Made by a program: the position numbers and the translations under genes
The notes under the pieces: model-generated
What the model saw: the letters and a program-made list of their open reading frames with translations, nothing else
Databases searched by the model: none
What the model was told of the DNA's origin: nothing
Part shown: positions 34,672 to 47,099 of the stretch, piece by piece
How positions within the stretch are numbered: the first letter of the stretch is position 1
How the letters are laid out: every line of letters starts with the position of its first letter
Assembly: GCA_009103225.1 (NCBI GenBank)
Contig: RHPI01002438.1
Location: 32,205 to 96,204, forward strand
Reading direction: 5' to 3'
DNA length: 64,000 nucleotides
From: Chlorokybus atmophyticus
Taxonomy: Eukaryota > Streptophyta > Chlorokybophyceae > Chlorokybales > Chlorokybaceae

Positions 34672-37600
34672 CTAAGCTGTTTGTTTGACAGGCCTAGAGC
34701 GCTCAAGCATCCTCAGTGCCAGCTGCTTGGTCCATGATGCTGAGGTAGGTTTGAATATTTTATCGCTGAGGGCAAACTCCAGCTGCGCCACGACATCCAA
34801 GCAGTTGTTGCTGTGCGCCAGCTCAATAGCCTGTTCAGCAGAGCAACTTGAGCATTGGCAAGCAGGAACATCAGCAAATGTCCCATACCACCAGTCCCGC
34901 GGTTCAGCATGTGTGCTATTTGTGCTGTTGCCGCAGCCAGTCCCAGCCGCACACATACCTTGCTCACAGCGTGCTTGATTGCAAGAGCGTCTTGCGCATC
35001 AGTGTACCGCACAGACTCCAAGCACTCCTGCCAAGTCTTCATGCCTGCAAGCCTTTGCGGTTGCACGGTTGCATGGTGTTGCTCTCCCAAATTGTTTCCA
35101 AATTTGAGGGCTTGAACAATGCCGCTGTTTGTTACAGCATTGGTTCCAGCAGCTTCAAGAGACTGTCAGCACCACATACATGACATTACGCGGCTATCCA
35201 CCTGCCCTCAGCGAACAACAGCCACAACACGTACATACTTTGTGCGCTGGTTGCTGGGCAGCGCTGTGACCTGGCGAATCCAAGCAATGATGCCAGCTAT
35301 CCATGCCGTAAATATTGAGCGGCTGCAGGCCTGTGGGGGGGTCCGCACTGTTGGCGATTGCTACCTCGCTCGGCACGTGTTGCCCACTTGAGTTTGGCAT
35401 GGGAGGTATGTCACCAAGTATGGATAAAAGCACTTGCCGAGCATGGAGAATGGATTGAGCTTCTGCCACAGATGTAGCTCGAGCTGTCGGAACTGTGCCA
35501 AGCACACAAGGTGCGATGGCTTGTGGCATGTGCTTCCAGCTCCGTGTCACACCGATGGCTTCAGTAGGTGGAAGGCTTTCAGTAGTAGCTGCATGAGATT
35601 GCAGGGGAACATTCGCTGGTTCACTTCTTGAGTCCTGTTCTACCTGTTCCATAAACAAGCCAGTTCAGACCCAGAAAATGCAACATCCTAATGATGGCAT
35701 ACTGTGCTATTGCTTCCTGAGAGGGTGATGTTACATCACTTGCTGAGCACTGCAAGTGTTAGCTTGCAATGCTCAGCAGGAACGCTGTAAGCTGGAGGTA
35801 TACCAGCGTATCTGGATGCCCATCTTGGTTGCGCTGCAAGCAATCTGGCAAGGCTGCAGATTGTATTGACCCAAACATGTGTTCGCAGGTTGGCGCAACA
35901 TGCACACCCGTACACCCACAGTGAGTACCTGTGTATCAGTGGATTCAATGTTCTGCGCATCCTCCAAAGCTTGACAGTCGTCGCATTTCATCTGAACGCA
36001 GTTGTTGTCCTCAGGCTGCTCAGGAAGGGTTTTTGCTCCAGTTGCAGCACAGTGTAAGCGACAGAAGGTTGTGGGGCATGACTTGCATGTATGCAGCCGA
36101 TGGGAATCCACCGTGGCATCACAGCCTGGATGCTTACACCTGTTAACAACACGCATGAAGCCACCACTGCAAATGCAGTGAACATCGCATACACCATCAT
36201 TCTGCATGAATGAACATTACATACATTGACAAGCACCAACCTGTGACGAGGACACAACCAGGGTGCAGTGTCCTCTGGTACTTTCTCTAGACCAACACAT
36301 TCCAGATGGTACACTTTGTAACAAGGAGAGCCGTGAGACGTCTCTGGGAATGACCCGCGACCGTAGTCGCACTCAATCAGGTCGCCGCCATCTTTGCACA
36401 CAAAGCAGTAGTCTTCAGACGCGTTGTCCGTGGCTGCACGTCTTTCAAGCTCATCACAACTCCTGTACATGCAACATCTATTGAATAAATTTTCTCAGCT
36501 TTCTCTCATGTAGATACTATGCTTAAGATAGTGACGTACTCTAGATACCAACGGTGGTAATCATGTCGCCAATTTTCTGATAGGGGTTTCTCACTGCGAG
36601 CTGCAACCGCCGCCTGCGTCGTATCTGAACACATATGCATGCCTGACTGGGCAGCAGGTTGCTTGACCCCCTGCATGGATGGCAAGCTTGATGGCTGCGG
36701 TTCCCTTGCCTCCGCACACTGCCAGGGTCTGTTCTCAGGTGCTGGCCGTTGTACTGTTAGACTCCGCCCTTGCTGTGACGGCTGTGACACAGTGGCTACC
36801 TGCTGCTGCAGCCTGCTTAGCGGCGGGTCTTGAAACATAGCCGCCACTGGTGCAGATTGCTGCGCAGTTGTTTGTTGCAGGGCGGCAGGCTGCAGTGGAT
36901 ATCTAAACAACGTTCGGGAAAGTTCATTAAGCGCGGTGGCTTCCTGCAGCTGCATTCTGCTTAGTGGTAGGTCTAGAGACGCCGACGCCACTGGTGTGGG
37001 TTGCTGTGCAGCTCGTTGATGGAGAGCAGCGGGTTGCAGACGATTTCTGAACAACATCTTCCACTCGTTCTGCCCCAAATCTGCCGATTGACCTGGGACC
37101 TGATCTTGCTGTGCACTCGATTCTGGAGACTCCCTTTTACTCTGCAGTTGTGTGGCATGCGAGCTCGTAACCGGTGTTGAAGGAGCCAGTTGTGGGTCAG
37201 TGCCACAACGCACCTGAGCCGGCTGTGGAGATGCTGGACTGCAATGCGCCAGCGCTGCATGGTCCATCTGCCGCCATTGCTGATCTTGTTGTTGCAACGC
37301 TTGCAGTTGCTGCTGGCGGTTGCCATGCTGCGGCTGCACTTGCGGCTGCTGTAGCAGTTGACCAACGTTAAATGGAGGTGTTGTGGCCTGCGCTGCTGGC
37401 TGAGAACTGTGCCTCGTCCAGGGTTGCGATGAGGTGTGCACGGAGGACATCACTCCGCTCAGCCCACAGGCGTGCATGCTCAGTTCTTGCGATGGTGCAG
37501 CATTGCTGGTGGATGGTATTGCAATTGCAATTGTGCTGTCTTGACGTGCGCGTTGACTTGGTAACTCCACCACATCTTGCAAAGGGCGCTTTTTTTCCTG

Positions 37601-39189
37601 CTGGCATTTCCCCAGTCAGAGACTGAACCCTTGTACTCTTAACGAAAACCAGCGTGGTATGACATACTAACATTGCTGTGCGCGGGAGCTTGCAACAGAA
37701 GCCTGCTTGCCCCATTCTCTGCCACCTCCCAACGCAAGGGGGACCTGAGCGCTTCGCAGAGCACATCCCAAGGAGTTGCTTGATTCGGAAGATTCAAGTC
37801 TGACTTAAGCTGCACAAGGAGCCTTTTCCACCTGTCGCTGGTTGCGGCTGTAGCCTAAGCAACGTTGAAGCCCTCGTCAGTTGCTTAAGGCGCCAGTCCA
37901 TCAAAAGATGCAAGAAGTCACGCAATGACTGGCAACGGTCACAACAACTAACCATTTTCTAACACTGATGTCGGTGTGAAAGCGTCGAATTGTCAAGACA
38001 TCGCCGCACTGGTTTTCATATGACAGCTGCAGAAACCTGTGGCATAATGTAGCTAAGGCGTGAGTTGGACGGAAATGCTCAATCAATGCTTCCTTTCGTA
38101 TCATAGTGAACGAAATGCGCCAGTGAAGTGCAGCATCAGCAAGCGCATACAAGCAGAGAGCAACATCCATGGAGTGCAAGCAGATGTAAGCGATGGTCGA
38201 GTACGCTAATGGCAGGTTCAGCAATAGCTACTCAGCCTTCCAGATGCGATACGACGAGGCCGAGGACAGTTGTAACCACACCAATCAACCTTACCAGTCG
38301 CAATGCAGGGGCAGTGCCCAAGCTCGCCGAGCTACTCTCCACGTCCATACCCATTTTCTGGACCTTAGCCCCTCGCTCCTGTGCGAGCCAACCCGCCTCA
38401 CCAGACTTGCAAACCCTTACAGTCCACGCAAGCAATCATCCTGTTGCACCCCACCCCGCCGCCCAGCCATGCCGCCAGTGACAACTACAGGCATGCCTAT
38501 GCCAGAGCAGTGCAGCACAGGCATGCGCGCTGCGGCCGGCTGGGGCTTAGCACTGGCGGGCATCGCTCCAATCAAATTAGAACCCTACACAGGCGAAGCG
38601 GGGATTGGTGTGGGCGGCGAAGGTGGTATTGGCGACGGCGCTGTCGGGCGCTGTCGGGCAGGCGCCCGCACGGGCGACATGTGTGTTACCTCTTCTGTTG
38701 TTGCGAACAAGTCTTGAATGACGCAGGTGTGCAGTTGAGATGAGGACGCTTGGACAAAGCCGTTGCAGCTGATGTAGCGAGCGGGCAGAGGTAATGGGAC
38801 ATGCTGCTGCGTGTTCTCCGTTGGCTGCTGGATTTGCGCAAGTGCTTGGCGCCTGGAGGGTGTGACTTAAGCTTTCTACAGCAACTGAATGATAACTTGA
38901 TGAATGATTACATTACACGGGTGCCATCTGGCGGTTGTGGTGTATAGTGTCCGATGCTTACATGACTGTTGTGGTCACATGCACAGGCCTGGTACCCTTG
39001 CTGCGCCAGTGTGTCAGCTAGCCACTTGTGCCACATATCGCAGCCGGATTCTTTAGTTTGCTGTTGTATGTCTGAGCGTGACACTGAGGAGCATGACCCT
39101 TTCAATGAACCGTGCTTGCTGTTGGTGAGTTGACGACAAAATTGTCTCAGTCGCAATACATGCATGCAGAGGTTGGTATGTGCCCGCAT
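34672..39189 (-). CDS. PHD-finger, Cys-rich and Gln-rich nuclear protein
   Basis: Phase-consistent minus-strand exons from the 3' end: 34830-34672, 35162-34959, 35643-35239, 36201-35929, 36462-36237 and about 37602-36549. The 36462 exon encodes a PHD finger (Cys-Phe-Val-Cys-x-Asp-Gly-Gly-Asp-Leu-Ile-Glu-Cys ... His-Leu-Glu-Cys-Val ... Trp-Leu-Cys-Pro-Arg-His); the 36201 exon adds many Cys/His pairs (Cys-x-His-x-x-Cys-x2-Thr-Phe-Cys-x2-His-Cys), a second zinc module. The long exon is Gln/Ala/Pro-rich with an acidic-poor, low-complexity composition and an internal duplication. Probable 5' exons lie at about 37845-37672, around 38.0-38.2 kb, 38.7-38.86 kb and up to 39189, but their joins are unresolved. 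PHD fingers read histone tails, so a chromatin role is inferred; I do not recognise the family. Confidence 0.65.
36850..37065 (-). repeat. Internal ~45-residue duplication in the PHD protein
   Basis: Two adjacent coding blocks share the pattern Leu-Phe-Arg-x-x-Leu-Gln-Pro-Ala-Ala-Leu-x-Gln-x-x-Ala-Gln-Gln followed by Pro-Val-Ala, Asp-x-Pro-Leu-Ser-Arg and Gln-x-Ala-Thr. Both lie in the Gln-rich exon. The repeat suggests recent expansion of a short interaction motif. Confidence 0.75.
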
Positions 39190-39294
39190 GTCATCACAGC
39201 TCAAGAGTTGTGTTCATGTCCAGACTCTCAGGCTTGCTCCGCATGGTGTGCAATCTAAAAGCTAGCTGACTGGTGGATCTTGAGCTTACGCAAC
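39190..39294. promoter_or_regulatory. Short divergent interval before the 5-phosphatase gene
   Basis: About 100 bp separate the presumed 5' end of the PHD gene (minus) from the first ATG of the inositol phosphatase (plus). If the PHD gene's 5' exons are right, both promoters must overlap here. Confidence 0.35.
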
Positions 39295-42200
39295 ATGCTG
39301 TGCAGACTTGACCACCCAGTCCAGTCACCTTTCCGCAAGATGAGCAAACAGCAAGGCCAAGTTATGAAGCAGTTTGATAGGTTGAAAAGCCGTGCATCAA
39401 AGCTTGTCAGCAAAGCAACCCGAATAGTTGATGAAGGCGCTGTGAGATCTCCTTTCCAGCGAACGCAGTCAAGCACACGCTCTGGTAACTCAACCACAAG
39501 CCCTTCAACCTCGCAGAGGACTTCTGAAGACTCCACGGATAGCCCTTCTGGTACTCTTTTCTTATATGCTTGATGCAGACGTATGTGCATACACTTGACA
39601 TGTATGTTGACTTCCGCTGTGTACTACCTGCAGATGGTTTGGTGTCTGCAAGAGTGCGAAGCGAATGGGTGAAGGGTCAGCTGAGGAAGTCTCGACATCG
39701 GTTTACCGAGTCGCGCGAGTTCACGTACTGCACTTATCACATTACAGTCTAATGCTTATGCCTTGAGTGCAAAAGCTTTGCGCATCACCATCATTCAAAT
39801 ATCACTATCTGTTGAGTCCTGCAGTCCCATGTGGGTCTAGGTAACTCTCCGGTTGCTTGACAGACTCTTTGTCGGCACATGGAACGTGAACGGCCGCCCC
39901 CCGGACCCTGACACTCCTCTGCACGAGTGGTTAGGCCCGGGTGAAGATGCGGATCTTGTTGTGATTGGGTAGGTTCAGCAGACCCACCCAGCTGAACACA
40001 TGTATTCACCAGTAATCCAAATTTCAGCATGCTTCACGTGCCTCTATGCTGTTAGCTTGGAGGATGTTGTCTCGTGCATTGCATGCGGCCATTGCTGCGT
40101 ACATGCTCAGATGGAAGCCCCCATTTCGTGGGTGCGCCACTTAACATCATACATGTGTCCAGGTTTCAAGAAATAGTCCCAATTGACACCCGTAACGTGT
40201 TGGTGGTTGAAGATGCCAAGATTACTGCAGTGTGGGAAAGTCATATTGACAAGTGTCTGAATAGACAGTGGACTCCCTCCAATCGTTCAATGCGCAAAGA
40301 GCCATCACAGTCCTTCACCGGCCAAGGATCAGACGGTGGCATCAACGGACATGCGGAGCCCGCGTCAGCACCAGATGCGGCGGATGTTGGCAACACGAAT
40401 TCCGGTGCTGACACACAAGCGCTGGAACAACCGGAATCGAGCTCCGACTCTAGCGCATATGCAATCATCGTGAGCAAGCAGATGGTGGGGCTGCACATCT
40501 GTGTGTGGGCGAAGTCAACCCTCAGACCTTACGTTCAAGATGTGCAAACAGCAGCTGTGGGCTGTGGTGTCTTGGGCATGCTGGGTAACAAGGTAAGCAG
40601 CCAGCGTGCCGGATGGAAAGTCACATGTGTGTACAACGGACTGTAGGAAGAAGCTGTTTGCTGTTGTAGTATGCCTTTACTGACATCATTTTGCGACCGG
40701 ACAACCATAGCTTCAAGATTTGCTTCTTGCTCGTGCAAAGCTACAGCTTACATTGTTAGCTCATTGTTGGTGCAGGGTGGAGTGTCCGCCCGGATGCGCG
40801 TGTACAGCAATACCTTCTGCTTTGTATGCGTACACCTGAGTAGTGGTGAAGGGGAGGCAGTGGACCGACGCCGCAACTCAGACTACTCGGAAATTATGAG
40901 GCGGACTACATTCCCTGCAACCGCCAGCCATGCACCTGTGTCAATCCTAGACCACGACACTGTTGTGTGGCTCGGGGATTTGAACTACCGGCTTAACTTG
41001 AGTGGTAAGTCCGCATAACAGTTTCAAGTTTGGAGCGCCCCTGGTTTTGACAAGAGCAACCATGCTTATACAGATGATGAGATTCGAGACGGGATCAAGC
41101 ATAAAGCCTGGGACCAGTTACTCCGAGGTGATCAACTGACAACAGAGCGCCAAGCAGGACGAGCATTCCATAAGCTTAAGGAAGGCAACATTATGTTCGC
41201 TCCCACTTACAAGTAAGGCAAATTGTGTCAGATTGGCTACATGTAGTTGTAAAAAGGATGCCTCCAGTATGGCTGCACTATGGCTCCAGTATGGCTAACT
41301 AAGGCTGAACTTGCATGCTTGGCAGACAATGTGCACAGGATGATATTCCAACTATGCATCCATGTATTGTTTTTTGGCAGTTCTGGTGCATACCTGTCAA
41401 GTATGCTATTGTCTGCCAGTGTGGCCGGTTGTTGACAGCCCTCGCGCAGGTACATCCTGGGCACACAACAGTATACCGGTAAAGCAGCTGCGGAGGAGAG
41501 ACTCGTGCGCAGCCCAGCTTGGTGTGACCGTATACTTTGGCAAGGAGAGCGCCTGTCGCAACGGCGATATGACAGAGCAGAGCTGTTGTCGTCCGACCAC
41601 AGGTGCGCAGAAACACTCAGTTTCCGGTCTCTGGCATTACACTATCACACATGCTTGGAAGAGACAAGCATACAGCTGTTATGTAAGTTTTTTTTGCTGT
41701 TCAGGCCCGTATGGAGTGTTTTTAATGCGCAAGCTGAGGAGGTTGTGCAGTCACGGATGGAGGCTATCCTTGCTGAGCTGCGGCACGAACTGGACAATAT
41801 GGAAATGCAAGCACAGCCAAAGTGTCAGATCCACCCTTCTGCTGTGGACTTTGGTATGCATGCCGTTACAGCGCGTAGTGACTCACGCGTTGGGAAACAA
41901 CGTGCCTTATTATATTGAGAAAAACAGTGGTGATTGTGGTGCTGCGGTGAGTACAGAATGCTATTTACTGTTCCTTGCTCCGTCTGCCTGTGTGCACAGG
42001 TGCCGTCAAGTATGGTGCATTCGCTGAAGCCACGGTAACAGTTACGAATGCGGGCTCCGTGCCCGCTTACTTCAACTTCCTGCAGGTAAGGGCGACAACT
42101 CGGATGGTCCACGTTATAAGGCTGTTGCAGTGTGACGGATGCCAACGTGACGCATCCAATGTTGCAGCCCCCTGGTGAGCTGGCTGTGTGCCCAAGCTGG

Positions 42201-43456
42201 CTGACCGTTATGCCAATGGAGGGTCAGCTTGGCGTTGGTGAAGAAGTCCAGCTTACCTTGACTGCACTTGTTGACACTAGCAATGGCAGTGTCCAACCTC
42301 TTGTAACCCACCAAGTAAGCGTAGCCGCTGTGGACTGGGTGTTCAATGCATTCCGGGTGGCTCATGCGATGTGGCTGTAGCTGTGGGTTGTGTACTCGCA
42401 GGGAAACATGGATGCCATTCTGATTTTGCACATAGAGCAAGGAGCTGACTTCTTCCTGAGCTGCACCGGCAAGTACCAGATCTCCTGTTGGGGACTGACT
42501 CTGGAGCAGATGGTGCGCCACCGAGAGCCTGCTCGAGCACTCACTCTCCACCGCATGCCCTCAAACATGAGCCCAGAGCCCGTTGAACCTGAGGTATCAG
42601 ACCGCGCAGCATGGCAGATGTTTGGGGCATGCTCAGGATTTGCATCAACAACGTTTTTGCGCAGGTTCCCAAGGAGTTGCTGCGCATGACAACTTTCGTA
42701 ACCAGCAAAGCCAAGGAGGATGGCGGCAGCAGTTTAGCGCAAGCGCTGAATGCTCTGAGCGGCAGTGGCACGGATGTTGTCGGCCATGACACTGAGGGCA
42801 AGAGTGCAGTTGCCAGCATCCGTGAAGCACTGGACACGGGTGCAGAACTTCAAGAGGGAACGACAGTTCTGGCAATGGTCGCCACGCTGCTGTCCTTTTT
42901 TGCATCACTAGCCTCACCGCTTTTTCCACAGGTATGCATGACCTGCACATTAGGACAGCTTGCTGCTTTCAGTGAGCCTGGTCAGGCATGCAAGCATTCC
43001 AGCTTGAGCTGCGGTGTGTGTTACACCACACTCATCCTGTTGATTCAATTACTGGTTTGGTCACTTACCTTGGAGCCGATAGATGTGCTGAAAAGTCTGT
43101 AATGTTGGTGGGTGTGCAGGCCATTGGCGATGTTTGCGAAGTATGTGTTCCTTCAAGAGACATGGCGAACACGCTGTTGCAGAGAACGCTGACACCTGAG
43201 CACTTCGCGGTGCTCGAACACGTCCGCCAGTTTTTAAAGGATGTCGTGAAGTGCACAGCACGGCACTCCATGTCTCACCTCACCATAGGTTTGTCTTTGT
43301 TGAATAATTGCTTTTTGGCTCCTTGCTGTGACTTTTTGTCATGATGTCGTTGGAACTGTTGCAGCGGCGTTATTTGCGGATGTCTGCTTTCAGACAATCG
43401 AACGAGGCGGCGCCTGGCACAGACGAGTTGAGTTTGTGCAGCAGATGTTTGAGTAG
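39295..43456 (+). CDS. OCRL/INPP5B-type inositol polyphosphate 5-phosphatase
   Basis: Fourteen exons with consistent phases: 39295-39550, 39634-39724, 39864-39968, 40163-40592, 40776-41004, 41074-41212, 41450-41602, 41705-41853, 42000-42085, 42168-42314, 42402-42593, 42665-42931, 43120-43288 and 43365-43456; 834 aa (human OCRL 901). The catalytic domain has Gly-Thr-Trp-Asn-Val-Asn-Gly, Phe-Gln-Glu-Ile, Gly-Asn-Lys-Gly-Gly-Val, Trp-Leu-Gly-Asp-Leu-Asn-Tyr-Arg, Pro-Ala-Trp-Cys-Asp-Arg-Ile and Ser-Asp-His-Arg-Pro-Val, all intact. An ASH domain (Ala-Val-Lys-Tyr-Gly ... Pro-Ala-Tyr-Phe-Asn-Phe) and a RhoGAP-like domain (Val-Pro-Lys-Glu-Leu ... Ala-Ala-Leu-Phe-Ala-Asp-Val) follow, the OCRL order. 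It should remove the 5-phosphate of PI(4,5)P2 on endosomal, Golgi or ciliary membranes. Exon 40163 has a ~50-residue low-complexity insert between catalytic motifs. The N-terminus is basic and Ser/Thr-rich, without a PH domain. Confidence 0.95.
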
Positions 43457-44261
43457 CCAGTACACAAATGGCTTGTTATACATGTCATATAATATATGCA
43501 TGCGACATGTTATAGTATTGACTAATTGCATGGAGCATCTTTTCATTGTTGCATGCTATCTGAGCAACTTTTGTGGAGAAGCAATGATAACTCTCCTTGA
43601 GTCAACCATCCTTGCGCTTATGTTGCCGATGCACGGTGCCCTTGGCCTTCTAATGACGAGTCAGAAGGCGCTGGCATGTGTTCGCCTGCTGTAAATGGGC
43701 AAGTGTAATGTGGCCAGTGATGCTGATAATCAGTTTCTCACCAGCTCCACGGCAGCCTAAGTGATCATGTTAGGACCACCGTGAACAGCACCACACCATG
43801 TGTTGCTGTATATCTGGCTGACTTCCGTGCTGGTTTGTTCCGAAGGGCTTGGATGAGTAACTGATGCAGTATACACCTCGTGTCAGCATAAGTGGGAGGT
43901 GTGCGGCCTGATATGAAATACCAATAAACACTATTCATATTGCCAGTGTAGCAACACATGTGATAAGGACAGCAATCAATGTCACCAACACCATGCTCAT
44001 GCATACTGTGCAACCGAGCGGAGCTAGTTGCTGACTTAACCTCAGCAACTAAATGCAAGAAAGATCACTGTCACTGCGAGGTACACACATACTACGGCTT
44101 GGGCCAGCCCGTTGTTGCAGTGCTTGCAGTGGTTATTGTTCTTGTTGCTTGGCGGTTATCAGTCTATGCTTGTCGTTGTGTGTACACACTGTGTGATTCT
44201 GAGTGGCTTGGTGTAACTACGCACACATTGTGCCTTGTGTTGTAATGTTATATACAACTCC
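43457..44261. other. Intergenic region between convergent genes
   Basis: Holds the 3' ends of the 5-phosphatase (plus) and the conserved protein (minus). No exon, RNA or repeat seen. Confidence 0.55.
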
Positions 44262-46368
44262 CTACACAGCATTCCGCTGCTGCTGTTCTCGCATAACAAC
44301 CCACTGCTCCTCGATTGCCGTGTCGGTGCACCGCGCGACGAAGCTCCCGACGCGCCAGCCGCTGGCCCGCAGGAATGCCGCGACGGTCGCGGCGTCGAGG
44401 TGGTTGACGATCTCGGAGCGGCGGGACAGGAGCATGCGGGTGCCCCACAACGTCAGCGGGCCCTGCAACCGGACCTGCAGGGCAAAGCAGTGAGGCCTTG
44501 CACTGATGTGAGCAGTTGCGTCTGTGCGCACATGTACGCGTGCGCATGCATGAGTGCCCATGTGCGCAATTGCGCGTATGTGTCATGTCATGTGGGAGGG
44601 GGGTGCGCGTGCATGCGTGCGTGTGTCGGCACCTGGAACTGGGTGTTCAGACCATTTTGTTCCACTAGTGACACGGTGGCGCTCAGCGCATACCCTCTTT
44701 GAACGAAGATGCGTAAGATGGACTTCACACCATCCAAAACCTAGCCAGAGACAGTTCTGATGAGGGGCGCTTGCCTATCAGCGAGCAACCATGCATGGAT
44801 ACACTGGTGTGCACACTTACGCAGTCAGCTGATGCTGGCGGAGAGCACGGCTCCGGCGCGCTAAACTCCACGCCCTGGAAACCCGAGCGCAATCCACTGT
44901 ACACCTTGCACCCACATGCAGTCAGACCAGTAGTGCGCGTTCCTTATAGCAAGCGCTCAGTACGTTACGATCAATTTGTTGTGGGGAGCATGTTGCCTGC
45001 TCACAGCGTCAAGATAGGAGATATCTACGTTTTGACTCAGGCCCAAGACAACTACTATTGTAACCATAACCAGGCAGGCAGACACACAAAGACACGCAGA
45101 CGGGAGGCTTGCGCAAACAAAAGAAAGTGTCTCTGTTTGACGAACCTTGTCCCCGACACGCTCAAAAAGTGCCTGTGGTAGGAGAGCGTTGTCAGCAAAA
45201 GCGGGGTCCCTGCGCACAACACGCATCCCACCATCCGCGCCCTGCAGCTCCTGCACACACACGAACGCACCGCACGCAAAGGTTACACACGCGAGGGTTA
45301 CACTCTAGTCCAGGTAGGATTGCACTGGCGGGTGCAAACATGCACACGGAAAAAAGCGCACGCGCACACACACATGACACATCTTCTGCTCTCTTGCCTC
45401 AAACACTAGGGGCGCGTCCCTCATCTCACGCGCAATGGTGGCCCACTGTGCGAAGTTGATGAAGTCGAAGTACAACGGGTCCTAAAATGGCAGGTGGGTT
45501 ATCTTATTGACCCACACATGACGAAAAATTACTCTCGTTTGTTACTTCTGTTATCATACTGTAAGGTCGCCCTGGCGGACGCGGAGTGGGCTGTACTGCA
45601 GCAAGTAGGACTCGTACTCGCTCTGCCTTAGCTTCCAAAACTGAAGGACAGAACATTGACGCGATGTCACCTTGTTGTGTGGTGTTCTCGTGACAACGGA
45701 TAAGCAACCCAACCAATAAGGCCAGATCCCCTCACCTCCTTCTGGAACCGATCCATCTGTATATAACAAACACTTTATGAATACGCGCACGAATGTGTAC
45801 GTATTTATGCGCATACACAATAACGCACACACGCACGCGCACAGACACAGACGCGTGCACCTGCCCACTCAGCAACACACACACACGCATGTGCATGCAC
45901 ACCGACATAATGCATAGCGTGCAGTGAGTGAATAGCATAGCATACCGGCACGAAGTCCAGGTCGTCTGCGGCGTCGTAGCCGCTCCTCATCAGCAGCACG
46001 GCGAACGCGCGGTCCACAGCGCGACGGGGGTACTTCACGGGGGAGGGGGGGAGCAGCGGGGCGAAGGAGGAGAAGGGGGAGGAGGAGGAAGAGGAGGAAG
46101 AGGAGGAAGAGGAGAAAGGGTTGCTGGATAATGACGACATTGCAAAGGTGATGGGTGCTTGCTCATGTCGTTTATTCCTTCTTCTCCACAAGGTGGCCTT
46201 GTTGGAATGATGTCTGAGGAATTGCTGCTGCTGCGGTCTTCTTCTGAGGCTGCATTCTGAGGAGATGCAGCCAGGCACATGTTTGAAAGTGAGGTTGACT
46301 CGTGCAGGTGCTTCACGCATGAGAGCACGCACGACGATGATGTTAGTAATGGTGCTGGATGTGACCAT
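44262..46368 (-). CDS. Conserved plant/algal-type protein of unknown function
   Basis: Eight minus-strand exons, every junction in phase 0: 46368-45946, 45756-45736, 45640-45560, 45481-45398, 45250-45146, 44904-44821, 44740-44633 and 44474-44262. The core has Ala-Phe-Ala-Val-Leu-Leu-Met-Arg-Ser-Gly-Tyr-Asp-Ala, Phe-Trp-Lys-Leu-Arg-Gln-Ser-Glu, Arg-Gln-Gly-Asp-Leu-Thr-Asp-Pro-Leu-Tyr-Phe-Asp-Phe-Ile and a C-terminal Val-Asn-His-Leu-Asp ... Gly-Trp-Arg-Val-Gly-Ser stretch. I believe relatives exist in plants and algae but recall no function. The second exon is a 21-nt microexon; the intron after exon 4 appears to use a GC donor. ATGs at 46368, 46320 and 46140 are in frame; the longer forms add an Arg/Gln-rich presequence that could target an organelle. 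A poly-Ser run follows. Confidence 0.85.
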
Positions 46369-47099
46369 CAGGACAGGACACAGGCACTGGTTTATTCATG
46401 CATGCTTACAGCAAGCGAACACACAATCCATCAAGTCACTCACCGGCTGAGAGAGCGGTTGCTGATGGGAGAGGTGACAGTCTGCATGGCTGCCTTTGGG
46501 TGGTCAACAAGCAGCTAGGCCTAACACCACCAACACCAGCCGCGCACACCCCTTCCATTGGCACAACAGCCTTGCAAGCAGCTGCAGGTTGCAACCCCAC
46601 CCCAACTCTTACCCGCTAGCCCTGCGTTCCTTCAATCATTCCTTCGTTCATTCATGCATTATACCGGGCGAACAATCAGCCTGCAAATTAGCATGCAATG
46701 ACGGCGCAACAACAGTAGTACACTTGGAGGGGATCTTACTCTCTCAAGGCTTTGGCCTGCATGGATCAATGCGTGCATCAGTGTCAAGCAGACAGAGATT
46801 GTTCTTGTGTGCGGCCACGTAGCGTACTTCGGTTACGGCTGTGACACTCGATGACGCCGACGAGGGTCGCGTTACGCAACTTGGATGCAACACACCTGAA
46901 AATTGGGCGCAAAATTAGGGTTAGGGTTGGTTGGGGGGCGGGAAGCAGGCGGCGGCGGTGGCGGTGGCGGTGGCGGCGGCGGACGACGACGACGAGGAGG
47001 AGGCGGAGCGTTGTGAGGAGGAGTAAGCGGAGCGCTTGGTCAGAATTTTTTGCCATATTTGTGGCGTGAAACCTCGTAGGCGATTGCGCATTGCCAGCC
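46369..47099. promoter_or_regulatory. Divergent 5' region before SmG
   Basis: Some 730 bp between two divergent starts, with a short TTAGGGTTAGGGTTGG stretch at about 46915 and a (GGCGGT)n/(GACGAC)n run at 46950-47010. Should hold both promoters; no core element is clear. Confidence 0.4.

Noticed and set aside
39719-39752. Continuation of the 5-phosphatase exon 2 to the stop at 39752
   Set aside because: A GTACTG donor after the Glu-Phe-Thr codons keeps phase with exon 3 and gives the conserved junction.
42086-42131. 46-nt intron ending at the first CAG in the 5-phosphatase ASH region
   Set aside because: That acceptor breaks the frame; the next CAG at 42165-42167 restores phase and the conserved sequence.
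46910-46935. TTAGGG-like telomere repeat
   Set aside because: Only two imperfect units inside a gene-rich region; not an internal telomere array.
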